The notes under the pieces are model-generated. The model made no database searches and was not told where the DNA came from. It was given only the letters and a program-made list of their open reading frames with translations. A program made the translations under genes and the position numbers. 64,000 nucleotides of DNA from an uncultured Ruminococcus sp. GTDB taxonomy: Bacteria > Bacillota > Clostridia > Oscillospirales > Acutalibacteraceae. Position 1 is the stretch's first letter. Every line of letters starts with the position of its first letter. The DNA is taken from contig CAJODM010000006.1 of assembly GCA_905233755.1 (NCBI GenBank), positions 31,880 through 95,879 of the forward strand, given 5' to 3'. Below, piece after piece: positions 1 to 8,950 of this stretch.

Positions 1-608
1 TATTATTATTCGAGAACCGGCGGCGCACTGGTCAAGGATTGCACCTACTTCATCTCGAGAACCAACGGTCTGCTGCCTGCCGGCACCTACACCTTCGATG
101 AGAACGGTGTGATGCAGGTCGGCGGTACCGAACCCGATCCCGAAGCGGAGAATGGCATCGTGAACGAGAACGGGACGCTGTACTACTATGTCGACGGTGT
201 GAAGCAGGATATCGGGTTGTTCGAATATGAGGGTAACTATTATTATTCGAGAACCGGCGGCGCACTGGTCAAGGATTGCACCTACTTCATCTCGAGAACC
301 AACGGTCTGCTGCCTGCCGGCACCTACACCTTCGATATGAGAACGGTGTGATGCAGGTCGGCGGTACCGAGCCCGAGCCCGATCCCGAAGCGGAGAACGG
401 CATCGTGGATGAGAACGGCACGCTGTACTACTATGTTGACGGTGTGAAGCAGGATATCGGGCTGTTCGAGTATGAGGGTAACTATTATTACTCGAGAACC
501 GGCGGCGCACTGGTCAAGGATTGCACCTACTTCATCTCGAGAACCAACGGCCTCATGGATCCCGATACTTACACCTTCGATGCGAACGGCGTGATGCAGG
601 TCGACTAA
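1..608 (+). pseudogene. C-terminal part of a tyrosine-rich repeat surface protein, frameshifted, 5'-truncated by window
   Basis: The window opens inside this gene. Frame 1 is open from base 1 and encodes repeats of about 79 residues with cores YYYVDGVKQDIG, YYYSRTGGALVKD, CTYFISRTNGL and YTFDENGVMQ. In the second unit TTCGATGAG has become TTCGATATGAG (extra AT at 335-338). This shifts the frame and ends it at TGA 349-351. A second frame then stays open through the third unit to TAA 606-608, so about 85 residues are lost. The Tyr/Gly-rich repeats recall cell-wall- or glucan-binding modules, so an exported or surface protein is likely but unproven. The AT doubling could be a real slippage mutation or a sequencing error inside a repeat. 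Confidence 0.6.
1..608 (+). repeat. Tandem 237-bp coding repeat, about 2.5 copies
   Basis: Units start at 1, 238 and 483, each at TAT TAT TA(T/C) TCG AGA ACC. Unit 1 is 237 bp. Unit 2 is 245 bp because of the 2-bp AT insertion and a 6-bp insertion in the Glu-Pro linker (GAGCCC GAGCCC). Unit 3 ends at the stop codon and its late part has diverged (GLMDPDTYTFDANG). High identity between units makes the array prone to recombination and to assembly error. Confidence 0.9.
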
Positions 609-643
609 CACATTTAACTGATATGTAAACGCTAATAGTGCCT

Positions 644-683
644 GGGGATGGAGCGCATGCTCCATCCCCGGGACATCGTTTGT
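644..683 (+). terminator. Hairpin terminator after the repeat protein
   Basis: Perfect 11-bp stem GGGGATGGAGC (644-654) / GCTCCATCCCC (659-669), four-base loop, followed by a weakly T-rich tail (TCGTTTGTTT). It lies 35 bp after the stop codon. Confidence 0.55.
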
Positions 684-725
684 TTCAAGCAAGATTATTC
701 TCTTTATGGGTAGTCTTGCTTGAAA
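683..725 (+). promoter_or_regulatory. Long-stem hairpin in the leader of the glycosyltransferase cluster
   Basis: Perfect 12-bp inverted repeat TTTCAAGCAAGA (683-694) / TCTTGCTTGAAA (714-725) with a 19-base loop, ending 20 bp before the ATG at 746. No T-tract follows, so it is more likely an RNA structure or operator than a terminator. No known riboswitch signature is recognised. Confidence 0.35.
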
Positions 726-745
726 TAAACCGGTTGTGAGGACAT

Positions 746-2053
746 ATGGATAGAAGAATTCTGATCGTAGGTACCGTTCCTTACAATAAAAAAATGACCT
801 CCAGGGCGTTTGACGCCTATTTCGGCGACATGAACCGCGACTGCCTATGCCAGATCTTCTCCCATCCGATGGCGCCGCAGAAGGGGCATTGTGCATCGCT
901 GTATCAGATCACGGACGCGATGCTGCTGAGAAAGGCGATGGGGAAGAGCACCGTTGTCGGCAGACAGTGGAGCTATGACGAGCTGTCGGACAGCAGCGGC
1001 GATCCCTCCGATCACGTGGACACTAGCCGCGTGTTTCGCAAGCTGTATCGGATCGGATCGCGCAAAAACGCCTTTACCTGCCTTCTCAGAAAGGGACTGT
1101 GGGCGAAGAGAAGATGGTGCACCGAACAACTGAACGCATGGCTCGATGCCTTTAAGCCCGAATGTGTATTTCTGAGCTTTTCGGACGATTTCTTTATTCC
1201 TGAGATCGCGCTGTATGTCGCTCGTAGGTTTGACATCCCGATCGTATCCTCTATCGGCGACGATTACTACTTCAACGACCGCTTCTCTCTCAACCCCTTC
1301 TACATTATCTATCGCAGCAAATACAAGAAGCTGATCCGATCGGTGTTCTCCCATGGCGGCAGCGCGATCTATATCAGCGACAAGATCAGAGATAAGTATA
1401 ACAGCGAGTTTATGCTCGACGGCGAAACGGTTTACCTGTCCTCCGAGCTCGAGCATCGCGCCTTTCGACCGGTCGATACGCTCGATCCGTCTATCTGCTA
1501 CTTCGGCAATATCCGTCAGGGCAGGAACGAGTCGCTTTCCATGATCGCATCGGCGCTCGGCACGATCAACCCCGCTTATCGGCTGACGGTGTGCTCCGCC
1601 CAGAACGACGGGGATATCGTCAGCGTATTGACCAAGAACCCGCATGTCGACTTTCTCGGGGCGATCCCCTATGAGGAGGTCAAGCGGCGATCTGTCGAAT
1701 CGGACGTGCTCGTGATCGTTGAGGGCTTCAAGCAAAAGCACATCAACGCGACCCGCTACTCGCTCTCGACCAAAGCATCTGATTCGATCCGGAGCGGGGC
1801 GGCGATATTTGTGTTCGGCTCGCCCGAATGCGGCGTGATCGAGTATATGGCCGATACGGGTTGCGCCGAGGTATGTTGCGATCCAAAGGAGCTCGAAGCG
1901 TCGCTGAGGCACCTGCTGTTCTCTGTCGAGTTCCAGCAGAAGTGTTATACCCGTGCCGAAGAGGTATATGAAGAGAATCACCTGCCCGCTCACAGCCGGG
2001 CGGTGTTCAGACAGGTCGTAGAGAAGGCGGTGGACAGATATGGAACAGCATGA
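746..2053 (+). CDS. Glycosyltransferase-like protein (GT-B type)
   Basis: A 435-residue soluble protein that begins MDRRILIVGTVPYNKK, the usual start of a first Rossmann domain in GT-B glycosyltransferases. The second half has the expected order: ICYFGNIRQGRNESL, a strand (VDFLGAIPYEEV), a 'degenerate donor-site' region and a C-terminal helix ending in AEEVYEENH. I infer sugar transfer to a surface glycan, because the next three genes are also transferases and a flippase follows. Weak GAGG ribosome site 5 bp before ATG. Acceptor and donor cannot be told. Its last 14 bp overlap the next gene, so translation is probably coupled. Confidence 0.6.
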   Translation: MDRRILIVGTVPYNKKMTSRAFDAYFGDMNRDCLCQIFSHPMAPQKGHCASLYQITDAMLLRKAMGKSTVVGRQWSYDELSDSSGDPSDHVDTSRVFRKLYRIGSRKNAFTCLLRKGLWAKRRWCTEQLNAWLDAFKPECVFLSFSDDFFIPEIALYVARRFDIPIVSSIGDDYYFNDRFSLNPFYIIYRSKYKKLIRSVFSHGGSAIYISDKIRDKYNSEFMLDGETVYLSSELEHRAFRPVDTLDPSICYFGNIRQGRNESLSMIASALGTINPAYRLTVCSAQNDGDIVSVLTKNPHVDFLGAIPYEEVKRRSVESDVLVIVEGFKQKHINATRYSLSTKASDSIRSGAAIFVFGSPECGVIEYMADTGCAEVCCDPKELEASLRHLLFSVEFQQKCYTRAEEVYEENHLPAHSRAVFRQVVEKAVDRYGTA

Positions 2054-2870
2054 GAGCTTTGAGGTGATCATCAGCTCGTGTGAACGGTTCTCGGATCTGT
2101 GGGACGCCTACTTCTGCCTGCTGGATACGTCATGGCCGGATCGACCCGACCGTATCCACCTGGTCACCGACTGTCCGACCGAGAAGCGCTATGACGGCGT
2201 CAACATCGTCTGTGCGGGCGAGGGGACAGAGATAACCGAGCGGCTGCGCACAGCGCTCGAACAGATACATTCGGAGTATATCCTCTTTACCTTGGACGAT
2301 TACTTCCTGACAGAACCGATCCACACTGCCGATATCCGGCGCGCGATCGCCTTCATGGCGGACAACAAGGTGGATTTTCTCCGATTATATCCCGCCTCCC
2401 GCCGGTATCTCAGGCGTGACGGCGCCCGCGCCTGTGACGGGTACCCGGGGTACTACATCCGTGATATCAGCACGGGCAACTACAAGATCACCCTGACGCC
2501 CGGCATCTGGCGAACGGATTTCATGCGACAGACTGTGAGAAGCCGCCTGAACGCGTGGGAGTATGAGGTCGCCCTGACGCCAATGGCAAGAGAACTCAAC
2601 GCTGTGTGCGCGATCTCGAACCACAACGAGTTTCCGTATCTCGACGTGATCCGAAAAGGAAAGCTCCTGCGACGGGCCGACCGCTACTTCAAGCGCCACC
2701 CGATCTACCGCTCTGATCGCGAGGTCATGAAGCTGCGCGATGAGCTGATGCTCGGGTTCAGAACGCACCTCAAGCATATACTGCCCAAAAGCGGGGTTAA
2801 TCAACTCAAGAAGACGATGATACAGCGGGGCTATCGGTATTACAGCCCCCTGGAGGATGAACACAGATGA
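2040..2870 (+). CDS. Glycosyltransferase-like protein, GT-A fold, DD-motif
   Basis: 276 residues. The N-terminus (FEVIISSCERFSDLWDAYF) and the segment EYILFTLDDYFL around residue 85 look like a GT-A nucleotide-sugar domain; the Asp pair in LDDYF is a candidate for the metal-binding DXD. The middle region (SRRYLRRDGARACDGYPGYY, then WRTDFMR) fits an acceptor-binding half. It starts inside the upstream gene and overlaps the next by ATGA. This is the same arrangement seen in operonic polysaccharide clusters. No membrane segment is visible. The exact family is not certain. Confidence 0.55.
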   Translation: MEQHESFEVIISSCERFSDLWDAYFCLLDTSWPDRPDRIHLVTDCPTEKRYDGVNIVCAGEGTEITERLRTALEQIHSEYILFTLDDYFLTEPIHTADIRRAIAFMADNKVDFLRLYPASRRYLRRDGARACDGYPGYYIRDISTGNYKITLTPGIWRTDFMRQTVRSRLNAWEYEVALTPMARELNAVCAISNHNEFPYLDVIRKGKLLRRADRYFKRHPIYRSDREVMKLRDELMLGFRTHLKHILPKSGVNQLKKTMIQRGYRYYSPLEDEHR

Positions 2871-4102
2871 AAGTGCTATGGGTATGCACCTCTCCGGTAG
2901 GGCCGATGGCGCGAGCGCTGGGCATAGACTATCAGGGCTCGAGCGGCGGCTGGATAGGTGCCGAATACGACAAGCTCACACACAGCACCCATGAGCTTGT
3001 GTTCCTGACGATGATCGGTTCTGTCGATCATGGCACCGTTTTGAGAAAAGAATACGAGAATGCCTCGATGTACTACATCGGCAGACCAAAGGTCACCTTT
3101 GGGATCGAACCGCCCGAGTGGATGCACCGCAGCGTAAGACAGGTCATCGGCGAGGTTTGCCCCGATATCATCCAGATCTGGGGGACAGAGTCCGTTCTCA
3201 GCGTTGCGGCGGCCGCCTGTGATACCGGCGCGCAGAAGCTCTTGTTCCTGCAGGGGATTATCGGGCTGTATGTCCGATACAAGCGGTTCGCTCTCTCCGG
3301 CGAAGAGAAGCTCTCGCTGCGATACAAGCTCGCCGATACCGTCAAGAGCCGGATGTATCACAAGCAGGCATCGCTCGAGGAGCAGATCCTCAAGCAGGTA
3401 TCCGGCGTTATCCTGGATAACGACTTTTCCGAGGGCTACTGCACCCGCGTGAACCCGACGCTGCACACGATCCGATATCCGTTGCTGCCGCAACAGGTGT
3501 ACTTCCGGAACAGATGGGCTGACGATATGTGCGAACCCCACTCTATCTTCACCATAGCGGGGTCGAGCCCGATGAAGGGGCTCCATCTACTGCTCTCGAT
3601 TGTCTCGCGGCTGACAGAGAGATATCCGGATATACGGCTGTATGTTCCCGGTACCTTCAGCCGGTCGCTGCGGGAGAAAAGCGGCAACCCGTCGAACGAA
3701 TACGAGAAGCTGCTATACAGGATCATCAGCGAGAAGCATCTCGAGGATACCGTCGTTTTCACCGGCAAGCTCGATGCACAGCAGATGGCGGCATATATGT
3801 GCAGATGCGCGCTGTTCGTCAACCCGTCGTGCACAGAGGTGCACGCGCTGTCGCTCAGAGAGGCGATGGCGGTCGGTATGCCGTGTATATCATCCGTCTG
3901 CGGTTCTGTATCGGAATTTGTGTTTCATGCGGACAACGGACTGCTGTACCGCTATACCGAGCCCGAGATATGCGAGAGCTATATCATCCGGCTGTTTGAG
4001 AATCGTGAGGAGCGCTGTCGGCTGTCAGAACGCGCCCATAACACCTGGGCCGCTGTCGAGGGGCACGACCTTAGTGCGGTATATGATGCGATCGAACGCT
4101 GA
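2867..4102 (+). CDS. Glycosyltransferase family 4 protein
   Basis: 411 residues with a clear GT-B/GT4 layout. The N-terminal domain starts MKVLWVCTSPVG and has the Gly-rich loop SSGGWIGAEYD. The C-terminal domain has FTIAGSSPMKGLHLLL, a VVFTGKLDAQQM strand, and the donor-site block CTEVHALSLREAMAVGMP (the E-x7-E motif of retaining GT4 enzymes) followed by GSVSEFV and DNGLLY. It likely transfers a hexose from a nucleotide sugar to a lipid- or glycan-linked acceptor at the inner face of the membrane. ATGA overlap with the gene before; 16 bp to the next. Confidence 0.85.
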   Translation: MKVLWVCTSPVGPMARALGIDYQGSSGGWIGAEYDKLTHSTHELVFLTMIGSVDHGTVLRKEYENASMYYIGRPKVTFGIEPPEWMHRSVRQVIGEVCPDIIQIWGTESVLSVAAAACDTGAQKLLFLQGIIGLYVRYKRFALSGEEKLSLRYKLADTVKSRMYHKQASLEEQILKQVSGVILDNDFSEGYCTRVNPTLHTIRYPLLPQQVYFRNRWADDMCEPHSIFTIAGSSPMKGLHLLLSIVSRLTERYPDIRLYVPGTFSRSLREKSGNPSNEYEKLLYRIISEKHLEDTVVFTGKLDAQQMAAYMCRCALFVNPSCTEVHALSLREAMAVGMPCISSVCGSVSEFVFHADNGLLYRYTEPEICESYIIRLFENREERCRLSERAHNTWAAVEGHDLSAVYDAIER

Positions 4103-4118
4103 AACGGAGAGATATACC

Positions 4119-5258
4119 ATGAAGATCGTGATGATCTCGAATTTCTTCAACCATCATCAACAGCCGCTGTCCGACGCGCTGTCGCACTCTGCGGACGAGT
4201 ACCTGTTCATCTCTACCTCTCCCATCCCTCAGGAGCGGCTGGAGCTTGGGTATCGTGAGCCCGAGGCGAGCTATATCCTCAAAGTGTTATCGGACGAGGA
4301 CAGGGCCTATGCAATGCGCAAGGTCGACGAAGCCGATGTTGCCATCATCGGCTCTGCGCCCGAATCATATATCCGCGGCCGCCTTTCTCAGAAGAAGCTG
4401 ACCTTTCGCTACTCGGAGCGGCCGCTGAGAAAACCGCACGAATCATGGAAATACCCGATCCGCCTGATCCGGTGGAGACGGAACAATCCTGTCGGCGCAC
4501 CGCTCTATCTGCTGTGCGCCGGCGCCTATACGGCGGGTGATTTTGCCCGATTCGGGCTCTTTGGCGGCAAGGCGTATCGCTGGGGGTATTTTCCCGAGAC
4601 GCGGCGATATGCCGACATCGACGCGCTGATGAACACGAAGGAGCGTTGCTCGCTGTTATGGGTGGGAAGGTTCCTGCGCTGGAAGCATCCCGAGACGGCG
4701 ATCTATGCCGCCGATATACTCAGGAAGCGCGGATATGACTTTACGCTGACGATGATCGGTGACGGCGAGATGCTGCCTGCTATCCGCGATCTGATCGCCG
4801 AATACGGGCTTGCTGATCGTGTTCGCCTGATCGGCGCGCTGCCGTATGACAGGGTCAGAGCGTATATGGAGCGCAGCGAGATATTCCTCTTCACCTCCGA
4901 TCAGCGCGAGGGATGGGGAGCGGTTCTGAACGAGGCGATGAACAGCGCCTGTGCCGTGATCGTGTCTGACCGGATCGGCTCGGTTCCCTATCTGATACAG
5001 GATGGGGTGAACGGGATGACGGTCGAGTGCTGTGATGCAGGGGCGCTTGCCGACAAGATCGGCTATCTGATGACGCATACTCCCGAGCGCCGATCACTCT
5101 CAGCCGGTGCGTATCGGACCGTGATCGACTGCTGGAACGCCGACACGGCGGCAGAGCGGCTGATCGCACTGTGCGATTATCTGCTCTCAGGCAGAGACAC
5201 CAATGGGCTGTATGATGACGGTCCGTGCAGCAAAGCACCGCTACTGACCGACGGCTGA
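4119..5258 (+). CDS. Glycosyltransferase family 4 protein
   Basis: 379 residues starting MKIVMISNFFNHHQQPLSD. The C-terminal half carries LLWVGRFLRWKHPETAI, FTLTMIGDGEMLP, RLIGALPYDRV and the donor motif TSDQREGWGAVLNEAMNSA, with the two Glu of the GT4 E-x7-E motif. ATG 4119 is chosen over the upstream in-frame ATG at 3642. It has GGAGA 9 bp before it, the domain begins there, and the extra 159 codons would lie wholly inside the previous gene. Probably works in series with the three upstream transferases. Confidence 0.85.
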   Translation: MKIVMISNFFNHHQQPLSDALSHSADEYLFISTSPIPQERLELGYREPEASYILKVLSDEDRAYAMRKVDEADVAIIGSAPESYIRGRLSQKKLTFRYSERPLRKPHESWKYPIRLIRWRRNNPVGAPLYLLCAGAYTAGDFARFGLFGGKAYRWGYFPETRRYADIDALMNTKERCSLLWVGRFLRWKHPETAIYAADILRKRGYDFTLTMIGDGEMLPAIRDLIAEYGLADRVRLIGALPYDRVRAYMERSEIFLFTSDQREGWGAVLNEAMNSACAVIVSDRIGSVPYLIQDGVNGMTVECCDAGALADKIGYLMTHTPERRSLSAGAYRTVIDCWNADTAAERLIALCDYLLSGRDTNGLYDDGPCSKAPLLTDG

Positions 5259-5279
5259 CGCCGTTATCTGCTAATATAC

Positions 5280-5325
5280 ATCGTCCGATGTTGACGCGCT
5301 GTCTGCGTGTCAATGTTCGGCGATG
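5280..5325 (+). other. Imperfect inverted repeat between glycosyltransferase and flippase genes
   Basis: GTTGACGCG and CGTGTCAAT pair (with G-U) around a CTGTCTG loop, and the flanks CATCG / CGATG continue the stem. There is no T-tract directly after it, so it is a weak terminator at best. It lies in the 113-bp gap that separates the transferases from the flippase gene. Confidence 0.35.
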
Positions 5326-5371
5326 ATCGGATGCGTTCGATATATAGAACAAGTGTTAAGGAAGGGTTCCT

Positions 5372-6898
5372 GTGAGGAAGAACAGAGGGTTCGGGCTGGT
5401 CCTGTCATATCTATATACTATCGTGAATATGATCAGCGGTCTGGTGCTCTCCTTCTATCTGCTGTTGACCTTGGGCGATACCGAGTACGGCCTGTACCAG
5501 ACCGTGGCGTCGTTCGCCGGGTATCTTGCGCTGCTGGAGTTCGGGACGGGCACCGTGATGACGCGGAACATTTCTGTCTGTCTGAACAGCACTTCACCTG
5601 AGGACAGGGAGGATGCGCTGAACCGCAACTACTCTACCATCTGGCTGATCTCGCTGGTTCTGTCCGCTGTTATGGCGCTCGGCGGATTGATCTTCTATAT
5701 CAACCTCGGTGACATCTATGCCAAGACCATGACCGCCGCGCAGGTCGCCTATGCGAGGAAGATCATCCTCTTCATGTTCGGCTATATCATCCTCAGCTAC
5801 CTGACCCAGAACACGAACGGTTTTCTGCTCGCGCATGAGGAATATACCTTTGCCAAGGCGCTGTCGCTGATCCGTGTGATCCTCAAAACCGTCATGCTGC
5901 TGGTACTTATCAGCTTTTATCACTATGCGATCCTGATCGCGGTCGTTGAGCTGTCGCTGAGCATCGCGGTATTCATCGTGACGGTGATCTACAGCCGGCT
6001 GAAGTATCATGTGAAGCTGTCGCCGCGCTGCTTTGATAAGAGGATCTTTCTCTCGTCGATCCCGCTGTGCCTTGCGCTGTTGATGCAGACGCTCACCAAC
6101 CAGGCAAACAGCAACGTCGACAAATTTGTCATCGGCGTGACGATGAGCATGGAGAGCGTCGCGCTGTACTCGGTCTCACAGTTTGTGTTCTCTATGTTTT
6201 CGAATATCGCGACCATCCCTGTTCCCATGTTCATGCCGGAGATCTCCCGTAACATGGCCCGGAACCTGACGCCCAAAGAGTTCACCGACACGCTGATCCA
6301 CCCCTGTCGGCTGACGACGGTTATCTGCGGGAGCTTGGTGTGCGGGTTCTTCGCTGTGGGTCGACAGTTTATATCCCTGCTCTATACCCCCGAGAAGGAG
6401 GAGGCATGGCTATACGCGATGATCATCATCGTGCCGACCTTTGTCAGCATGACCGATGCGGTGATCCTCAACGTGCTGGACTGTGCCAACAAACGGCTGT
6501 TTTCTTCAGTGGTGCTTCTGCTCACCACGATCGCCAACATCATCCTGACGGTATGGTTCATCAACCTATGGGGGATCATCGGTGCGGTGATCGCTACGGC
6601 TATCACCCTGTTTATCGGGAATATCTTTGTGATCAACCTCTATTATTACAAGCAGTTCGGCATACGGGTGCTGTATCTTTACAAAGAGGCGTACAAGGGC
6701 ATACTGCCGTTCCAGCTTGCAGCGGGAGTGGCAGCGTACTTTGTCGCTTCACTGATCCCGCATACGCTGCTCTCGCTCCTTGTGGGTGGGGTAGTTTATG
6801 TGCTGATCAGTTCTTCGCTCATTTATTTCTTCGGGCTCAGCACGCAAGAGAAGGACCGGCTCCACACCCTGCTCAGGAAGATCAGGATGAAGAAGTGA
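5372..6898 (+). CDS. Oligosaccharide flippase, MOP/MATE superfamily (Wzx-like)
   Basis: 508 residues with about 14 hydrophobic segments spread over the whole length. The opening (GFGLVLSYLYTIVNMISGLVL, then GDTEYGLYQTVASFAGYLALLEFG) is typical of polysaccharide-biosynthesis flippases. It should move an undecaprenyl-linked oligosaccharide, made by the four upstream enzymes, across the cytoplasmic membrane. GTG start with AAGGAAGGG 5 bp upstream; no better ATG in frame nearby. A polymerase (Wzy) is not visible in the window, so the cluster is either incomplete here or continues to the left of base 1. Confidence 0.85.
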   Translation: MRKNRGFGLVLSYLYTIVNMISGLVLSFYLLLTLGDTEYGLYQTVASFAGYLALLEFGTGTVMTRNISVCLNSTSPEDREDALNRNYSTIWLISLVLSAVMALGGLIFYINLGDIYAKTMTAAQVAYARKIILFMFGYIILSYLTQNTNGFLLAHEEYTFAKALSLIRVILKTVMLLVLISFYHYAILIAVVELSLSIAVFIVTVIYSRLKYHVKLSPRCFDKRIFLSSIPLCLALLMQTLTNQANSNVDKFVIGVTMSMESVALYSVSQFVFSMFSNIATIPVPMFMPEISRNMARNLTPKEFTDTLIHPCRLTTVICGSLVCGFFAVGRQFISLLYTPEKEEAWLYAMIIIVPTFVSMTDAVILNVLDCANKRLFSSVVLLLTTIANIILTVWFINLWGIIGAVIATAITLFIGNIFVINLYYYKQFGIRVLYLYKEAYKGILPFQLAAGVAAYFVASLIPHTLLSLLVGGVVYVLISSSLIYFFGLSTQEKDRLHTLLRKIRMKK

Positions 6899-6958
6899 GC
6901 GGCCGTCCCGAGCAGCGATTGTTAGGACGCAACAGCATATCAAGAGGAGGAATGATAC

Positions 6959-8260
6959 ATGAGAATGTACGATATCATTCGCAAAAAACGCGACGGTTGT
7001 GAGCTCTCTGCTGAAGAGATTCGGTTCTTCATCGACGGATATGTGCAGGACAGAATACCGGATTATCAGGCGGCGGCGCTGTGTATGGCGATCTACTACC
7101 GCGGGATGACCGACGCCGAGACGGTCGCGATGACCGAGTGTATGGCGCAGTCGGGCGATACGGTCGATCTGTCACGGTTCGGTGCGCTCTCGGTCGACAA
7201 GCACTCGACCGGCGGCGTGGGTGACAAGACCTCGCTCATCATCTGTCCCATCGTCGCGTCCCTCGGCTGCAAGGTCGCCAAGATGTCCGGACGCGGGCTC
7301 GGCCATACCGGCGGTACCGTCGATAAGCTCGAGTCGATCCCCGGGTATCGTGTCACGATGTCGCAGGAGGCGTTTATGCATCAGGTCGAGGAGATCGGCA
7401 TCGCTGTCATCGGCCAGTCGGGCAACCTTACCCCCGCGGATAAGAAGCTCTATGCGCTGCGCGACGTCACCGCCACGGTGGATTCGATCCCGCTGATCAC
7501 CTCGAGCATCATGAGCAAGAAGCTCGCTGCCGGCTCGCGCAACATCGTTCTCGATGTGAAGGTCGGAAGCGGCGCGTTTATGAAGACCCCTCAGACAGCG
7601 ACCGAGCTCGCCCGTACGATGGTGAACATCGGCAAACAGTGCGGGCGGAACGTCTCTGCGCTCATCACCGATATGAACCGCCCGCTGGGACGAGCAATCG
7701 GCAATACGCTGGAGGTCATTGAGGCGGTCGAGGTACTGACCGGCAAGCGGCGCGGCGACCTGTATGAGGTGTCTGTCGCGCTCGCGACCGAGATGGTGAC
7801 GCTCGTCAAGGGGATCAACGATCCCGAAGCGCGTTCTCTGGTCATCGACGCGATCGACAGCGGCGCGGCCTTTGATAAGCTCAAAGAGTGGATAGCCGCT
7901 CAAGGCGGCGATATCCGCTATTTGCAGGATACCTCACGCTTTGAGACCCCCTCCTGTATCACACCGGTTATCAGCCCCGCTGACGGCTATATCACCGCGA
8001 TGGACACCGAGCGCATCGGCAGCGCCGCGGTGCTCCTAGGCGCCGGCCGCAGCCGCAAGGACGAGCCGATCGACTATGCGGCGGGTATCATCGTCGAGCA
8101 AAAGACCGGGGATCGGGTCTCAGCGGGCGAGGTGCTCGCGACCCTGTATTCCAACGATGAGCGGGCGATATCCCCCGCGACAGAGCGCTATCTTGGCGCG
8201 ATATCATTCGGCGACGAGCCACCTGAGAGCGGCAAACTCATACTCGGCGTGGTAGGATAA
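6959..8260 (+). CDS. pdp: Pyrimidine-nucleoside phosphorylase
   Basis: 433 residues, the usual length. Cleaves thymidine, deoxyuridine or uridine with phosphate to the base and (deoxy)ribose-1-phosphate in the cytosol. Signature VDKHSTGGVGDKTS (phosphate loop), KMSGRGLGHTGGTVDKLES, and the SSIMSKKLAAG segment are all present; the C-terminal domain has the lipoyl-like fold region (DGYITAMDTERIG). ATG 6959 is chosen because AGAGGAGG ends 8 bp before it. First gene of the salvage run; deoC follows after 9 bp. It is probably the pyrimidine arm that feeds deoxyribose-1-P to DeoB and DeoC. Confidence 0.93.
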   Translation: MRMYDIIRKKRDGCELSAEEIRFFIDGYVQDRIPDYQAAALCMAIYYRGMTDAETVAMTECMAQSGDTVDLSRFGALSVDKHSTGGVGDKTSLIICPIVASLGCKVAKMSGRGLGHTGGTVDKLESIPGYRVTMSQEAFMHQVEEIGIAVIGQSGNLTPADKKLYALRDVTATVDSIPLITSSIMSKKLAAGSRNIVLDVKVGSGAFMKTPQTATELARTMVNIGKQCGRNVSALITDMNRPLGRAIGNTLEVIEAVEVLTGKRRGDLYEVSVALATEMVTLVKGINDPEARSLVIDAIDSGAAFDKLKEWIAAQGGDIRYLQDTSRFETPSCITPVISPADGYITAMDTERIGSAAVLLGAGRSRKDEPIDYAAGIIVEQKTGDRVSAGEVLATLYSNDERAISPATERYLGAISFGDEPPESGKLILGVVG

Positions 8261-8269
8261 GGAGAAGCT

Positions 8270-8950
8270 ATGGAAGTCAGAGAAATACTTACACACGTGG
8301 ATCACACCCTGCTTTCACAGGATGCGACAATAGATCAGATACGCGCGATATGCGACGACGGCATCCGCTATGGATGCGCGTCGGTGTGCATCCCGCCGTC
8401 CTATGTGAAAGAGGCGAAGGCATACGTCGGCGACCGGCTGACGCTGTGTACCGTCATTGGGTTCCCGAACGGCTACAGTACGACAGCGGTCAAGTGCAGT
8501 GAAGCCGCCGATGCTGTCAACAACGGTGCCGATGAGATCGACATGGTCATCAACATCGGCTGGCTGAAGGATAAGAGATACGACGAGTTGCTCGCTGAGA
8601 TCAACGCCGTGAAGTGCTCCTGCAGCGGCCGGCTGCTCAAGGTCATCATCGAGACCTGTCTGCTGAATGATGAGGAGAAGGTGAAGATGTGCGAGATCGT
8701 CTCGGCGTCCGACGCTGACTTCATCAAGACGTCGACCGGCTTTTCGAGCGGCGGCGCAACGCGCGAGGATATCCGGCTGTTCTCCGAGCATGTGACGAAC
8801 GGGCTGCAGATCAAGGCAGCCGGCGGGATCAAGTCGCTCGACGACGCTGAGGCCATGCTTGCGCTCGGCGCGTCCCGCCTGGGCACCAGCCGTATCGTAT
8901 CATTGGTAAAAGGAGGATCAGACCATGGCAGTCAAAACACCGCATATTAA
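8270..8950 (+). CDS. deoC: Deoxyribose-phosphate aldolase
   Basis: 226 residues, class I aldolase that splits 2-deoxyribose-5-phosphate into acetaldehyde and glyceraldehyde-3-phosphate. Visible catalytic residues: Asp91 in DEIDMV, the Schiff-base Lys153 in DFIKTSTGF, and Lys182 in IKAAGGI. The final residues run past the usual end, because the gene overlaps deoD by 26 bp (8925-8950). Upstream GGAG site 6 bp before ATG. It closes the deoxyribose branch begun by Pdp, DeoD and DeoB. Confidence 0.95.
   Translation: MEVREILTHVDHTLLSQDATIDQIRAICDDGIRYGCASVCIPPSYVKEAKAYVGDRLTLCTVIGFPNGYSTTAVKCSEAADAVNNGADEIDMVINIGWLKDKRYDELLAEINAVKCSCSGRLLKVIIETCLLNDEEKVKMCEIVSASDADFIKTSTGFSSGGATREDIRLFSEHVTNGLQIKAAGGIKSLDDAEAMLALGASRLGTSRIVSLVKGGSDHGSQNTAY

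Noticed and set aside
1..608. CRISPR-like array
   Set aside because: Repeat units are 237 bp and protein-coding, with no spacers. No CRISPR array was seen anywhere in the window.
3642..4118. N-terminal extension of the second GT4 glycosyltransferase
   Set aside because: Lies wholly inside the upstream gene in another frame; the GT domain and ribosome site start at 4119.
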